Of a DNA stretch of 64,000 nucleotides, positions 19,629 through 30,639 are shown one piece after another. A program made the translations under genes and the position numbers. Source of the stretch: Macrosoma leucophasiata (taxonomy: Eukaryota > Arthropoda > Insecta > Lepidoptera > Hedylidae); contig JAWQUS010000011.1 in the NCBI GenBank assembly GCA_036365455.1, positions 5,786,001 to 5,850,000 of the forward strand, written 5' to 3'. The notes under the pieces were generated by a model. That model had not been told where the DNA came from. It made no database searches and saw only the letters and a program-made list of their open reading frames with translations. The number at the start of each line of letters is the position of its first letter. Positions within the stretch are counted from its first letter, which is position 1.

Positions 19629-20136
19629 CGGCGAATATCTGCACAGACACAACCAAGTGGCCAGGATTATCCATCAGCAACTTGCCTTGCGATACAGTCT
19701 TGTGGCCGTGGAGGTGCCATACTACAGGTATGTGCCCGACCCAGTTCTGGAAAACGACCATGCCACAATGTATTGGGACCGGTCTATCATCACTGACAGG
19801 ACTATTGTAGCCAATAAGCCTGATATAGTGGTGATAGACCGCTCGGAGCGCCGCGCAGTGATTATCGATGTCACCGTCCCTCATGATGGGAATCTCGTGA
19901 AGGCCGAGAAAGACAAGGAACTTAAATATCTTGATCTGGCTCACGAGATTGTCGCCATGTGGGACGTAGATTCGACCATCATTGTGCCAATAGTCGTTAC
20001 GGTCAACGGACTTATAGCAAAGAGCCTCGACCAACACCTCAAGAGGCTCAAGCTAGGAAGTTGGGTCAAGGGTCTGATGCAGAAGGCGGTACTCCTCGGC
20101 ACGGCACGTATAGTGAGGAGGTTCCTGTCTCTGTAA
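19555..20136 (+). CDS. R4/Dong-like ORF, displaced restriction-like endonuclease part
   Basis: Frame 1 continuation of the same protein; homologous sequence begins near 19630 (GEYLHRHNQVARIIHQ) and the upstream ATG at 19555 is incidental. KPD at residues 88-90 followed 14 residues later by D105 in VIIDVTVP, then E118-K119-D120-K121, fits the PD-X(n)-(D/E)XK nuclease of R2-superfamily elements, which cuts the first target strand. The C-terminus (residues 140-193) is basic and ends FLSL-stop. The frame change lies between 19626 and about 19636, and the finger-to-YLHRHN spacing looks shorter than I expect for relatives, suggesting a small deletion rather than a single added base. Confidence 0.8.
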   Translation: MARSTYVGHATDRVNQSGILCPAVNGEYLHRHNQVARIIHQQLALRYSLVAVEVPYYRYVPDPVLENDHATMYWDRSIITDRTIVANKPDIVVIDRSERRAVIIDVTVPHDGNLVKAEKDKELKYLDLAHEIVAMWDVDSTIIVPIVVTVNGLIAKSLDQHLKRLKLGSWVKGLMQKAVLLGTARIVRRFLSL

Positions 20137-20249
20137 CCCTAATCATCTATTTTTTTATATATATTTGTGCTTTGTTAATATTATCTTTTATTATATTTAA
20201 TTAAGTTACTTATATATGTAAAAAAATAATCAATATGAATAATTAATAA

Positions 20250-21040
20250 ATGAGTGAAAGAATAATTAAATAATAAACTCCGAATAATAGATTCCGAAGG
20301 TGGCAGTGGGGCGATTCGGAAAATTTGAAAAACTCAATAGCCGTAGTAGGTATAACGGCTATTGGCACGATCCGGGAATCCTAAAAGTGCCCCATACCTT
20401 CAGTAAATACAAGCGTTACGTTACATTTCCCTAGACACTCAAATGGCTCCCAATCGACTGGACCATAATACACATATTCTTTCTCTCTATGGCGTGTTAT
20501 ATAACCCCGTGTCCTACAATATCTAAAGGATCGCTTCAATTATATATCTCTCCACTCCCTTTCACTTCACTCCTCTGAAAATCTTTCACTGAGTACTCCA
20601 TCACATTCTACCCATTTTTACCGAGAATCTTTTGCTGTTGAAGCTTTGAAATAGTTAACCTGTTGCGATTCGAAAGGCTCAAGATATTCCTCGGTTTTAG
20701 AACGGAGGAGCTAAAGGAATTTAAGTGAATCTTTTCTAAGTAATACTTATTTGTTACAAAATGCCCTTAACATTGTTGGTGTTTTGGGTGATTTAAACTA
20801 TTTGTGAAGTTGTTTCTTTCAAATTAGTCGAGTTAATTCTATGAGTAAGTACTTTACAGTTCTTGATAGATTCATGACGGCAATTGATTTCTATGAACAT
20901 AGATACACGTAAAGCCGATAAGGTCAGTTGTGGATCCAGGGACAAGCCTTTCCCAAAAACATCCACGTCAAAGCAGCTTGATCAACAGGGGTGACACTTT
21001 TTGCCCCTTGGTTTTGGTATAGGTATGTATAGGTTTGCGG
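20250..21040. other. AT-rich spacer, no gene supported
   Basis: No coherent ORF or familiar repeat in about 790 bases. Confidence 0.5.
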
Positions 21041-21099
21041 TGTCTATTTACTATCCAGGCGAACTGTTTCAACGGAACTATTAATATATTTTCTCCAAT

Positions 21100-21885
21100 T
21101 TATTATTATGTCTCTCGTCAGCACGGGGTCCAATTTGAACCCCGGACCTTTGTCAGGCTTGCGCGGGGACATGGGGAGTCCAACACGTAGAGGCCCTTTC
21201 GAGAATTTTGATCTACTTTGTAATGGGTTATATTCGGCGGGACCTCTCTCTGGCTGCATCAATAGTTAATACAGACACAGACAGACCCCGCAGAATATAA
21301 TGGGACTATTGTAATGAAAAGTGATTTGCCAAACTTTGGGCTATGTGGGTGAACTGGGGGGACTAGCTGGCTGGGCCTATGGAGTGAGATCCGGCACCTG
21401 CCTATATTCAACATCTCACATTATCGAATCCTACTTTAGGCAGGTGGTGACTCGCCTCTCCTTGGTGGGCCCCCCAAACAGCCAACCCGATGGTCGACAG
21501 GGGGCAACACTGTTGAGAGAGGCTGGGGGTGTCGAGAGGTGTGGCCCCGGTTTCACCATCACGAGCGAGTAATCTCGAGCTCGGAGCGGGCTTCCCCGCT
21601 ATTATGCCTTTAGACACTTCCACCCCCGAGTGTATGGCTCTTGCAGAAATTTAGACAACAGCCTATTATCCAAATTTCTGCAAATGCCATACCTCTAGCG
21701 CCCCACTCTGACCAGCCAATGAAGGCAAGCCAGAGGTGAGAGACCTGATGCTCTGTCCGGTCGTACCTCTGTGTGGCGGACGAGGCGGAGCCCAGTTCTC
21801 TCGGAGGAACTCGAGATGATGGTAGGGGGTGGTGTCGCTACTCACCAACAGCTCGCCACAAGCTGCTCTGCCCCCTGCCAATTTA
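21100..21885 (+). repeat. Family J repeat, longest copy, with GC-rich extension
   Basis: Shared family J sequence at 21100-21420, then a GC-rich stretch to about 21885 (GGTGGGCCCCCCAAACAGCC, CTGCTCTGCCCCCTGCC) seen only here. Short ORFs in several frames, none recognisable. GC content and length suggest the 5' part or UTR of a larger retroelement; this is inference. The end at TTATTATTATTATATT resembles a TAA-type tail. Confidence 0.5.
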
Positions 21886-21889
21886 TTAT

Positions 21890-22970
21890 TATTATATTAC
21901 TAATATTATTTATTATTTTATCTTAACAAAGACCTCAGCCTAGATCCCCAAGCGATCCCCACAGCAAACAATAAATGTAGGTATTCTTGGTCATTCATTA
22001 TTGACAAATCTAAACTCGCCATTGTCTAAGTATAGCTAAGTATGGCTAAGTATATGTATAGTTATCACGTGATTAACAATATAAATATTCATGTCATCTT
22101 CAGCTCATATCACTCGCACCTGAGTTACGAGTGAAACTCGATTTCTAGATTAACAAGAATCACACCCACTGAGATTGCATGGTAATCTGTTTAGCAGTCC
22201 AGGTACAGTCAGCCGCGTAGGTTGAAAGAATTTTCTTCGCTCCTATAACATTCAATTGTAAAAATAAAGTTAATCTATGCAAAATTGTAGCCACAATACA
22301 TTTTTAGATTCGAATACTCCATGAAGTACCTACATTTATCTACTAAGTATAATGTCAACATAGACCATATACCTACTACACACTCTGTGGCAGGTCATAC
22401 TAAAGACAAAAGAACCAGCCCCTATTTCTATCGTTTATGGACTTCGATTCGGTCGAGACTTGGGCAGTCACTCCAGTGGTGCCAAGTAGACTACCGATAC
22501 ATCGAGGTGCTGAGCGCAAGCTTCGCTTGTACAAAAAGCCGCTATGTCGGTTTTCCTTCAGGTTCAGAACTCGATAGACATACCCAACTGCAGCGAGGCA
22601 CACTTGTCTCACAAGATAGGGCGATGTTATAGCTCCGAAACTGTTCTCCGCTGCATTGGAAGATGGTCCTCAAACTTCTGGACTAAAACAGACCACCTCC
22701 AATACAAGAAATTCAGGCAAGATTAATCTTTTGTGATCTTGAAATAGCGATTAAATTCATAAATCACTATAAATTTTGAGTTTAACATATCTTTGTAAAA
22801 TGAAATATTCCTTTAAAATTAGTACCCAAGCAAATACTAAACTTAGAAGTTAAGAACCCCTCCGCCTCCAATACAAAACAATCAGGCAAGATACAAAAAA
22901 AAACAAAAATCATATTACCTATGATTCGAATTATATTTCGTGATATTATTTAATGATAGTATCGGTGTAA
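21890..22970. other. No gene supported
   Basis: Contains a 103-codon ORF (22321-22632) with no recognisable feature and an antisense ORF of 70 codons, both probably chance. TAAGTATAGCTAAGTATGGC at about 22029 is a short tandem. Confidence 0.45.
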
Positions 22971-22972
22971 AA

Positions 22973-23272
22973 ATGAAAAAAGACATGCTCCGATGGTTCG
23001 GGCTTAAAGAAAGAATGTCGAATAAGCGAATGACTAAACAGATATACAATGCGAATGTGGATGGTTGTAGAGGCTCAGGAAGACCGAGACTGACCTACCA
23101 CGACCAAATAGGTAGATGATTTGGTCTGCCTGATGGTTCGGTCAAAAGTCTTCGGAATCGGCGTGCACGTATGAAGAGAATGATGAAGGTAGATGAGGCA
23201 AGAGAGGTATGTCAGGACCGGGATATCTGGCGCTCTACACTCTCTGCCTACCCCGTTAGGGACCTGGTGTGA
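22973..23272 (+). pseudogene. LINE reverse-transcriptase ORF C-terminus (family G)
   Basis: One frame of 100 codons with a single internal stop (TGA after DQIGR). It reads MLRWFGLKERMS, then MTKQIYNANVDG, GSGRPRLTYHDQI, then RMKRMMKVDEAREVCQDRDI and a terminal stop. This LRWFGHVxRM ... GRPR ... W pattern is the conserved extreme C-terminus of many lepidopteran LINE ORF2 proteins. No catalytic RT motif remains. Short 3' tips of the same family occur at 3869, 8494, 49300 and 58053. Confidence 0.75.
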
Positions 23273-24632
23273 AGACACATTATGTTTCAGTTATATGAAA
23301 GATTCGATATTACATTTTTATTTATGTACCTATGTTTATTAAAAACATGCTAATATTTAGCATTATAATAAACAAACAAATAATGTAACGTAAAATGTTT
23401 TCTGTTACCAATTAATTCGCAATTAAATAAATTTGCGTATACCAGTGTCTCATAAAATTATTTTAAACAACCGCAAATGATTATAATCTGCATATAATGT
23501 TTACAAATAAGCACTACCGTGAATTATCATCGGTAGCAATTACATAACTATGTTAACTTGTCTCTATTTAGAGAAAAGTTAACATCGTTATGTAATTATT
23601 TATAACTTCCACAAACTTAGGTCACCTCACGGTTCGTTTATTACCTAATTGTATTATAATAGAAATTACATAATAATATGACATTAAACAGGTGGATTCA
23701 AATTAACTTTCACTTAGTGCGCATATACTTTTTGATTAAATAAAGACATAATACCTATTTGTTACCAGCTGTTGTGGTAACCTGTGGAAACTAAAATTAT
23801 GCAGACCTCCGCTCGCTTGCCCGCCGCCGTGACCTTGAAATGCCTAAAATGTCCCGCAAGATTTTTTGTTGATACGAACGCCCGGCGCCGACGGCTCGGG
23901 TTTCACATAAACAATGATTGTGCCTATAGTTGAAACAGTAATACTGTCAAGTGGTGTTTTTATGTTTAGTATGAGTGCAGGTATAAACTTAAGTGTTTTG
24001 CCTGTTAATATTCAACAACAGTGTCGAGTTATGAGACGCTAAACACAGAGATAGCGCGTTTTTGAACAATACCTATGTTTAAACGATCATATCTTAAAAA
24101 GTAAAGCGATGACATAGGGTTTTTTATTTTTAAATACAATGTCTATAGTATACAGATTAGTGTAAGAAATAAAACCAACCACCTGTTCCTACAAATTAAT
24201 TTCATTACAGCCCTTTAAAAAAAACGCAAAAACTGGAGGCACGAGCCATAACAATTGCGCGCATTTGAAACTCACATTTTCTAAACTAAATTGACGTATT
24301 TTACTTTTGTTTTTTGATATTTCAGCAGGTAACAACGTGATTCATCGTATTATTTACATTTAGGATGCTAAAACATCCAAAAATGTAAAAAATGAGCATC
24401 AAATTGTTACGTCATCCGCCAAAATATATCACCTAATGTTTTGGGTTTAAGAATGCTAAATTTTGTGTCTCATGCTGAAATCCTTATTAGTATTAGTGCA
24501 TTACTTACCTTGAAAATAACAAAACTTTAACGTCTTCAAAATCACAAACACATCACAAAATAACAAAACAACACGCACTGAACACTACGTCACTGCGCAC
24601 TCACGCCTTGACTAGTTTGACGTTACATATCT
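23273..24632. other. No gene seen; one hairpin and a GC-richer island
   Basis: AT-rich. 23800-23930 is GC-richer (CTTGCCCGCCGCCGTGACC, GCCCGGCGCCGACGGC) in unique sequence and could be a CpG-like promoter or exon edge, but no ORF or splice pattern supports a gene. Confidence 0.4.
23538..23597. repeat. 22-bp-arm inverted repeat
   Basis: AATTACATAACTATGTTAAC (from 23538) pairs with GTTAACATCGTTATGTAATT (ending 23597), one mismatch, 16-base spacer. Not part of a recognised repeat. Confidence 0.7.
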
Positions 24633-25257
24633 TTTTAGGGTTCCGTAGTAAATAAGGAACCCTTATAGTTTCGCCATGTCCGTCTGTCTGTCTGTCTGTC
24701 CGTCCGCGGTTTAGCGCAAAAACTATAAGTACTAGAGACTTGAAATTTGGCACAAGTATACATCTTAATTACGCCGACAAAGTGGTAGAATAAAAACATG
24801 AAAAAAAATATATTTAGGGTAACCTCGCCTACATGTAACTCGCAGATATTTTTTTTATTTTCGATTTCTATAAAGTGTGTAGCATTGTTGGATAGGTTTT
24901 TAAAAAATAGTATGAGTGTCCGAACATCATTTTTCGATTTAGTATACTGTTCGTGACTTATTAAGCTTTAAAGTGCAAATTGTCGTTAGACTCAAGTGTG
25001 TCCCCCTCCCTACAGACTAACCGGTTGTTGTTATAAATTCAAACGTTACGGCAATAGTAGCTATATCTAACGAAATTAAGGAAAACTATCACACTTAAGT
25101 TGGCCTTGCAAGTTTGCGAGTAATAGTCGATCAAATGTACTTTACTCGAAAATTTCAAACAAGTCCTTAAAAAATATTTATTATTTTTTTTTATTTCATC
25201 TTTTACTCTGTAACTACGGAACCCTACACTGCGCGTGCACTTGACCGGGTTTTTTTA
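24633..25257 (-). repeat. Family C repeat, copy 2
   Basis: Inverse orientation: starts TTTTTAGGGTTCCGTAGTAAA, has GTCTGTCTGTCTGTCTGTCC, and ends CTACGGAACCCTACACTGCG then CACTTGACCGGG. AGGGTTCCGTAGT and ACTACGGAACCCT form a 13-bp inverted pair near the two ends. Confidence 0.8.
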
Positions 25258-25940
25258 TTCCATTGCACAGATTGAACATTCGGTTTTAATCTATAGATAA
25301 TTTAGCAAAGAACAAGACAGATACCTATACAAAAATACCCTGAAACAAAAAGAAACAGACATATTTTACTCAAGAACGAAACTTGGAAATCGTGACTATA
25401 ATCGACAGGGCAATCTAGGGTGGTAAATTTTCTATTGACTACAAAGTTTTGAGAACGCTACTAATTAAATGTAGATAATCCACTTGCGAAAACCGTTGAT
25501 TGGTTTCGAAGTTGTAATGTACCACACAGACAGACAAAAATTACAACCAATATTTTTTTCACTCTTCTCGAAGTCCCCTATCGCATTCAATCGCCCCCTA
25601 TCATTTTATTGGAAAATTATTTTATGTACAGACACTCGATTTTTACCGTCTTATTAATGTGTTGATAGACGCTACTGCCCCTCGCTACCTCGCGTTTCTA
25701 CATTTACTAATCCTCTATTAGAATGATTTGATCGTCATATTTTGACCATTTATTCGGTTGAATTTTTCTTGTTCAATTATTCGTTTGAATTTAGTTCTCA
25801 CTGCATCAGCGGAAGAAATCTCCTTCCCTAATGGGGTCATCAGGTTCGGACGCCTAAAATCGCCTAAATAAGTCAGTATCACTTAGCTGGTCTCTTTTTC
25901 TCGTGTTCATTTCAGTCCTCGACCCGCAGATTGAACCCAG
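25258..25940. other. AT-rich spacer with old SINE-D trace
   Basis: No gene. The last bases (about 25918-25946, CCGCAGATTGAACCCAGGAAC) resemble an inverted SINE-D B-box region into which the next element inserted. Confidence 0.4.
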
Positions 25941-25954
25941 GAACACGGCGTAGC

Positions 25955-26268
25955 CATAGAGCAACACGGCCACCGGCCGCGGCGCGGTGGACCGGAAGGG
26001 AGCAGCCGTAGCGTTTATTACCGATGCAATAAACAGTCTGTAATTTTTCGCGGGGGGAAATTAGTGTGACACACACACGCACGCAACAAATATCGTCTAT
26101 TACTATGAAACTCACACCTTGACTTTAACAAAATACATAAACAATTTCACGCCCACCATTAAACATCTCGGGCCCACTTGGGCTTGTACTTTGACAGAGG
26201 GCAAAGCTTACATACGGCTACTCCCCTTCGATCCGCCGCGGCCAGGGGCCCGTGTTACCAACTCTATG
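25955..26268. mobile_element. hAT-type MITE (family L), copy 3, intact termini
   Basis: 314 bp, from CATAGAGCAACACGGCCACC to CGTGTTACCAACTCTATG, with ~55-bp imperfect inverted termini rich in CCGGCCGCGGCG. A perfect 8-bp duplication GGCGTAGC flanks it (25947-25954 and 26269-26276). The interior matches the 3.1-kb copy in the same orientation and the 7.6-kb copy inverted. Confidence 0.92.
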
Positions 26269-26627
26269 GGCGTAGCAGATCTGTGGTGCATGCTGCCATG
26301 CATTTACCTCTGCTTTCGTATTCAGAAAATTCAGGCATAAGTTTACGAGTTTACGTTGAAAGTTTGTACATACAGCAAATCCAAATCCATTATTATTTAA
26401 ATACATTTATTTAAAGATAACTTTTCTACTGTTTTTAGATATTTTTATGTAATAAGTCTGTATTTCATATGGATAATAAGTCACGACTATAGTCTACAAA
26501 CATCTACATCAAAAAAAATCATCCTTATCTCACAGACTGTACTCCACAGACTAAGTGGATATAAAGGCGTAATGCCACACCTCCCTCACTGCGGCGTGAC
26601 TACAACTCCATAATAATTCATTAACTG

Positions 26628-26822
26628 GTGGTAGAGCTCCAGTGAAGGAGCTCGAGAGTGATTTGAAACGTAAACTCACGCCTGTATTCCCTGAATGGTT
26701 GTGTGACAGAAATTACAGGGTCGGACATAACCAACTGACTAGAACACGATAGCACTGAACACTACCATTTAACGGCAAGTAGATAAGGTAATGCAGTGGT
26801 GCCTATATTCATGAGCTTTACA
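26628..26822. repeat. Family A mosaic
   Basis: A plus-strand head (AACTGGTGGTAGAGCTCCAG) is joined to about 35 bases of SINE-D 3' end (CGTAAACTCACGCCTGTA). A minus-strand family A segment follows (CACGATAGCACTGAACACTA to GTGGTGCCTATATTC). Confidence 0.6.
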
Positions 26823-26998
26823 CAATATTATAATTATTTTTACTGTTGAGACGGCAACCGTAGTGACAATCATTTTTTTATTAATTATGGTGGCAAACAA
26901 TATGGTAAAGGCAAGGCTTTCAAATTGACAGTCACTGAGTTACAGAATACACCGCTCAGTTGGTAAAAAAATTTCAAAATTCAAAACTCTATACATAA

Positions 26999-27300
26999 TC
27001 TATACATCTAAACAAATAAATAAAATTGGAGTGTATTATGTGTACTTAATGCATATGTACGTATACACGATACATATACCAAAACAACATTTTTTACAAT
27101 TTTTGTCTGTCTGTCTGTTTGGCGGGGCTAATCTTGGGAGCAGCTGGACCGATTTGACGGGACTTTCACTGGCAGATAGCTGATGTAATAAGGAGTAACT
27201 TACGATACTTTTATACTAGCTGCGCCCACGACTTCGTCCGGGTAGATACTGAACAATCATAAATTCTCACGCGGGCGAAGTCGCGGGCACAGCTAGTATA
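26999..27300 (+). repeat. Family F repeat, copy 1
   Basis: CTATACATCTAAACAAATAA, ACCAAAACAACATTTTTTAC, GTCTGTCTGTCTGTTTGGCG, ACTTTCACTGGCAGATAGCT. It ends in a hairpin (27227-27298) whose arms are ACTAGCTGCGCCCACGACTT and its near complement. I recognise this as a widespread lepidopteran repeat (the 'cccgcgacttcgtccgcg' family). Confidence 0.75.
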
Positions 27301-27514
27301 TTAACTAACATTTCGTAAAAACTCGCAAAATGTAGGTACATCTTTTATTTTTTGTAGTTCCTATTGAATATTTATGAGACAATCATTTCCCAGCATAATC
27401 TCAAACGCAGGGCTTAATTCACAGTCCCAAAAACACGTATTTTAAAATCTGATATTTTAACGTTAATGTCACATTAGGTAGCTATATGCAGTATATTCCC
27501 GAGACATTTTACAA

Positions 27515-27670
27515 ACGACGCCGCGACGCAGCATGCGTGAATGCAGATCTGTCGAGAGCCGTCTCAGTGTCACACTCAAGCTTACTCAAGCTTATTTCAT
27601 TCAAACACGTTTAAAAAGACTCACCTTCAAAGTAATTACCTACACGGGACATTTCTCAAAGCTGGTGACT
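27515..27670 (+). repeat. Repeat R, copy 1
   Basis: GCATGCGTGAATGCAGA.CT, AGCCGTCTCAGTG.CACACTC and CACCTTCAAAG recur in order at 29212-29350, 1.7 kb downstream. Unknown origin. It contains a 63-codon ORF that is not conserved in copy 2. Confidence 0.55.
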
Positions 27671-27811
27671 TTTCTTACAGTTTTAATTAACACGTTCGTT
27701 TTGTTTAGACTGTGGTTTTACTGATCATTTTTATGTGTGCAGAGACTACGACTTGACAAACTTTATGGGTTAACAAAACTGCGTTGTCATCAACAAAAAA
27801 AAATACTTTTC

Positions 27812-28262
27812 TTATGTCAAAGGATTGACAGACAAGCAGACGGGCCACCTGATGGAAAGTAGTCACGATCGCCTATGAACATTTGCAACACCAGGGCAGT
27901 CGCCAACGCGCTGACAGCCCTGAAGGACTCTCCTGACGCCATTATTGATGAACCCCATATTGTAGCACCGAGAGAACACCTCAACCGCACCGTTGAACAT
28001 TGCCAGGTGTCCAGTCGGTGAGGGTGAAACTTCTCTCTTCGGCGGGTAGTTCGGTGTAGGAAAAGAGACGGTGACACCATGTCGAACAGTTCAGCAGAGC
28101 ACTCGCTATTGTAGAGACGGTATAAAACGCTTAGACTCCCAATGTCTCTGCGCAGGCTCAGATGTTCGAGCCCGTCAGTAAGTCCTGGGTCGTTAACAAT
28201 AAGAACGGCGCGTCTTTGTAAGGAGTCAAGCGGACCAAGTTGGTATTTGGGGACTACTACTA
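27812..28262 (-). pseudogene. Jockey-like LINE reverse transcriptase C-terminal remnant
   Basis: On the minus strand one frame carries FLHRTTRRREKFHPHRLDTW, typical of the region before the C-terminal RxWNxLP block. The continuation (NMGFINNGVRRVLQGCQRVG type) is in another frame, so at least one frameshift is present. The end, GACTACTTTCCATCAGGTGG then CCCGTCTGCTTGTC, matches the LINE interrupted at 8289/9632. Confidence 0.65.
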
Positions 28263-28299
28263 CTAGTTAAATGAGACTTGAAAATCGGTAAAATGTACA

Positions 28300-28485
28300 A
28301 TAATATTTAGAGAATGTATGGATCCGTGATAACTATCGCAGAAGCAAAACAACTTAGACCGCGGAAGTGGCTTCAGCGCTACATTTTCACCTCCAGGTTT
28401 TTGTGAACAGACATCACATAGGCTGCAGTCATCACTAAACATGTGAACTGCACGTTTGTTTGTCATCTTCGCTACATTAAAAACC
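28300..28485 (+). repeat. Family A repeat, old 3' part
   Basis: GTATGGATCCGTGATAACTAT, CACATAGGCTGCAGTCATCA and GTTTGTTTGTCATCTTCG match the variant of family A also present at 33425. Confidence 0.55.
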
Positions 28486-29103
28486 GGTCAAGTGCGTGGC
28501 GGGCCACACAGTGTAGGGTTCCGTAGTTACAAAGTAAGAGATGTAATGAAAAAATAAATAAATATTTTCTATAGAATTGTTCGAAATTTTCGAGTAAAAT
28601 ACATTTGGTCGACTATTACTTGCAAACTTGCAAGGCCAACTTAAGTGTGATAGTTTTCCTTTTGATTTCATTATATATAGATACTATTGACGTAACGTTT
28701 GAATTTCTAACAACAACCGTTTAGTTGATGGGGAGGGGGGACACTTGACCTGACAAAATTTTGCATTTTATAAGTCACGAACAGTAAACTCAATCGAAAA
28801 ATAATGTTCGGACATCCATAATATCTTTAAAAGACCTATCCAACAATACGCGACACTATATGGAAATCGAAAATAAAAAAATGTCCGCGCGTTTCATGTT
28901 AGGGGGGGGTTAACCTAAATATTTTTTTTTCATGTTTTTATTCTACCACTTTGTCGGTCACTTGATTAAAGTGTATACTTGTGCCAAATTTCAAGTCTCT
29001 ACTACGAATCGTTTTTGCGCTAAACCGCGGACGGACAGACAGACAGATAGACGGACATGGTGAAACTACAAAGGTTCCTTGTTTACTAATGAACCCTAGA
29101 AAA
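28486..29103 (+). repeat. Family C repeat, copy 3
   Basis: AACCGGTCAAGTGCGTGGCG, GTAGGGTTCCGTAGTTACAA, CTCGCAAACTTGC.AGGCC (with TTG at one site), to TTGTTTACTAATGAACCCTAG. GGACAGACAGACAGATAGAC precedes the end. Confidence 0.8.
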
Positions 29104-29211
29104 CCACTGGGTAAGACAATTTAAATTACTGTTTAACAGAAACACACCTCCATTTCATATGTATGTATAACACAACTTTATATTTCATCCTATTGGGTAT
29201 ATGCTTCAACA

Positions 29212-29350
29212 ACACCGCGCTGCAGTATGCGTGAATGCAGACCTTTTGAAAGCCGTCTCAGTGACACACTCAAGTTCATTTCAATCAAACGCGTTTGAAA
29301 AAATTCTGCACCTTCAAAGGTCTACACGTGGCGTCACTCAAACCTGTTAT
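29212..29350 (+). repeat. Repeat R, copy 2
   Basis: Same ordered blocks as 27515-27670 (TATGCGTGAATGCAGACC, AGCCGTCTCAGTGACACAC, CACCTTCAAAGG). Confidence 0.55.
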
Positions 29351-29522
29351 GAATGACTACTTAAGCTTATGAACATCTATCGATTCCTCTACATAACTAC
29401 AACTACCTATCATTGAAGAATACTGTTGATTATAGAAAACTATCGGCCCACTCCGGCTTCGCACGCGTGCAATGTCACCTAAATTACAATCACTAATGCG
29501 GTACTAATCTATACAAATAAAA

Positions 29523-29808
29523 ACAATTGGTGGTTGAATCCCAGTGACGGAGCTTGTGGGCGTAGGCACCACCGCATTACCTAATATACTTGCCTCTAAA
29601 TGGTAGTGTTCAGCATTATCGTGTTCCGGTCAGGTGGTAATGTACGGCCCTGTAATTTCCGGCACAGATGCATAAGACCTTAGGCCTCAGGAGTGGTCAT
29701 CTGCATTTTGACCTTGGTCTTTGTGTGGGTGTCTATAGGCTGCAGTCATCACTTAACATCAATGTGAACTGCATGCTTGTTTGCCACTTCAATTACATAA
29801 AAAAAAAA
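29523..29808 (+). repeat. Family A repeat, tandem copy 1
   Basis: Full-length from AATTGGTGGTTGAATCCCAG to GCATGCTTGTTTGCCACTTC with an A-rich tail. Confidence 0.85.
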
Positions 29809-29824
29809 AAAATAAAAAAAAAAC

Positions 29825-30094
29825 ACAATTGGTGGTTGAATTCCAGTGACGGAGCTTGTGGGCGTAGGCACCACCGCATTACCTAATATACTTGCCTCTA
29901 AATGGTAGTGTTCAGCATTATCGAGTTTCGGTCAGGTGGTAATGTACGGCTCTGTAATTTCCGGCACAGAGGCATAACACCTTAGGCCTCAGGAGTGGTA
30001 ACGCATCTGCATTTTGACCTTGGTCTTTGTGTGGGTGTCTATAGGCTGCAGTCATCACTTGACATCAATGTGAACTGCATGCCTATTTGCCACG
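29825..30094 (+). repeat. Family A repeat, tandem copy 2
   Basis: Nearly identical to 29523-29808, including the private changes GGTGGTTGAA and GGAGCTTGTGGGCG. This marks a local tandem duplication of a ~302-bp unit rather than independent insertions. Confidence 0.85.
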
Positions 30095-30149
30095 CGTACG
30101 CGTTATACGCGTTTTTCGACGCGTATATAATGTTTCTTTATGTGTAAAG

Positions 30150-30290
30150 AAGAAGGAAATAGAACATGGAAAAATTTGATAAAACCAGAGATAAAGGATG
30201 TTACACCGTCATCTCTTATAGTCCCAAACCCGAGAATCGAATCCAAGACCCCAACGTAGTGGCCTATTAACACTACGCTAATGAGACAAT
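30150..30290 (-). mobile_element. tRNA-derived SINE-D, fragment
   Basis: ACCAGAGATAAAGGATGTTA, GAGAATCGAATCCAAGACCC (inverted, mutated B box) and CTACGCTAATGAGACA. Confidence 0.6.
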
Positions 30291-30639
30291 TATTTTTTTT
30301 CACAAAATACGATTTCAACAACCAGATATATCTGGCTGTGACATATCGGGGAACTTACAAACAAACAGACATGATGAATGTATAACCCTCGTGTTTGCTA
30401 TTTGGCTACGGAATCCAAACAAAACTTGCACTGAAAAGTGAAACACAGCTCATTCAAAAATGTCCAAATGTTAACATTGAAACAACGACGATTACATTAA
30501 AAGCATGCCATTTCTCGGAAACTGTCCAATCGAATTCGACACAGTATAAAGTCATATTTTAATCGATTAAATTTTAATTGAATTTTTCGCAGAGTTTGCA
30601 ATCTTTGAAGGAGATTTAGAATTATTCTGCAAGAAATAA

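Larger units (their letters stand above)
16212..20236 (+). mobile_element. R4/Dong-like non-LTR retrotransposon, nearly full-length
   Basis: About 4.0 kb: a 5' UTR of about 320 bases, one long ORF plus its displaced 3' part, and a short AT-rich 3' UTR. GAATAATTAATAA at 16199-16211 recurs at 20237-20249, a candidate 13-bp target duplication. Both flanks are AATAAG/TAATAA-rich. The RT followed by a CCHC finger and a PD-(D/E)XK endonuclease defines the R2 superfamily; insertion in TAA-rich DNA is the known habit of Bombyx Dong. The coding part is GC-rich against an AT-rich background, and only one coding break is seen, so the copy is probably young. Confidence 0.8.

Noticed and set aside
19600..19660. 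Programmed frameshift between RT and endonuclease
   Set aside because: R2-superfamily proteins are normally a single ORF, there is no evident slippery heptamer at 19620-19636, and the spacing suggests a deletion. A mutation is the simpler reading.
22321..22632. 103-codon ORF
   Set aside because: No motif, shared with nothing, length compatible with chance.
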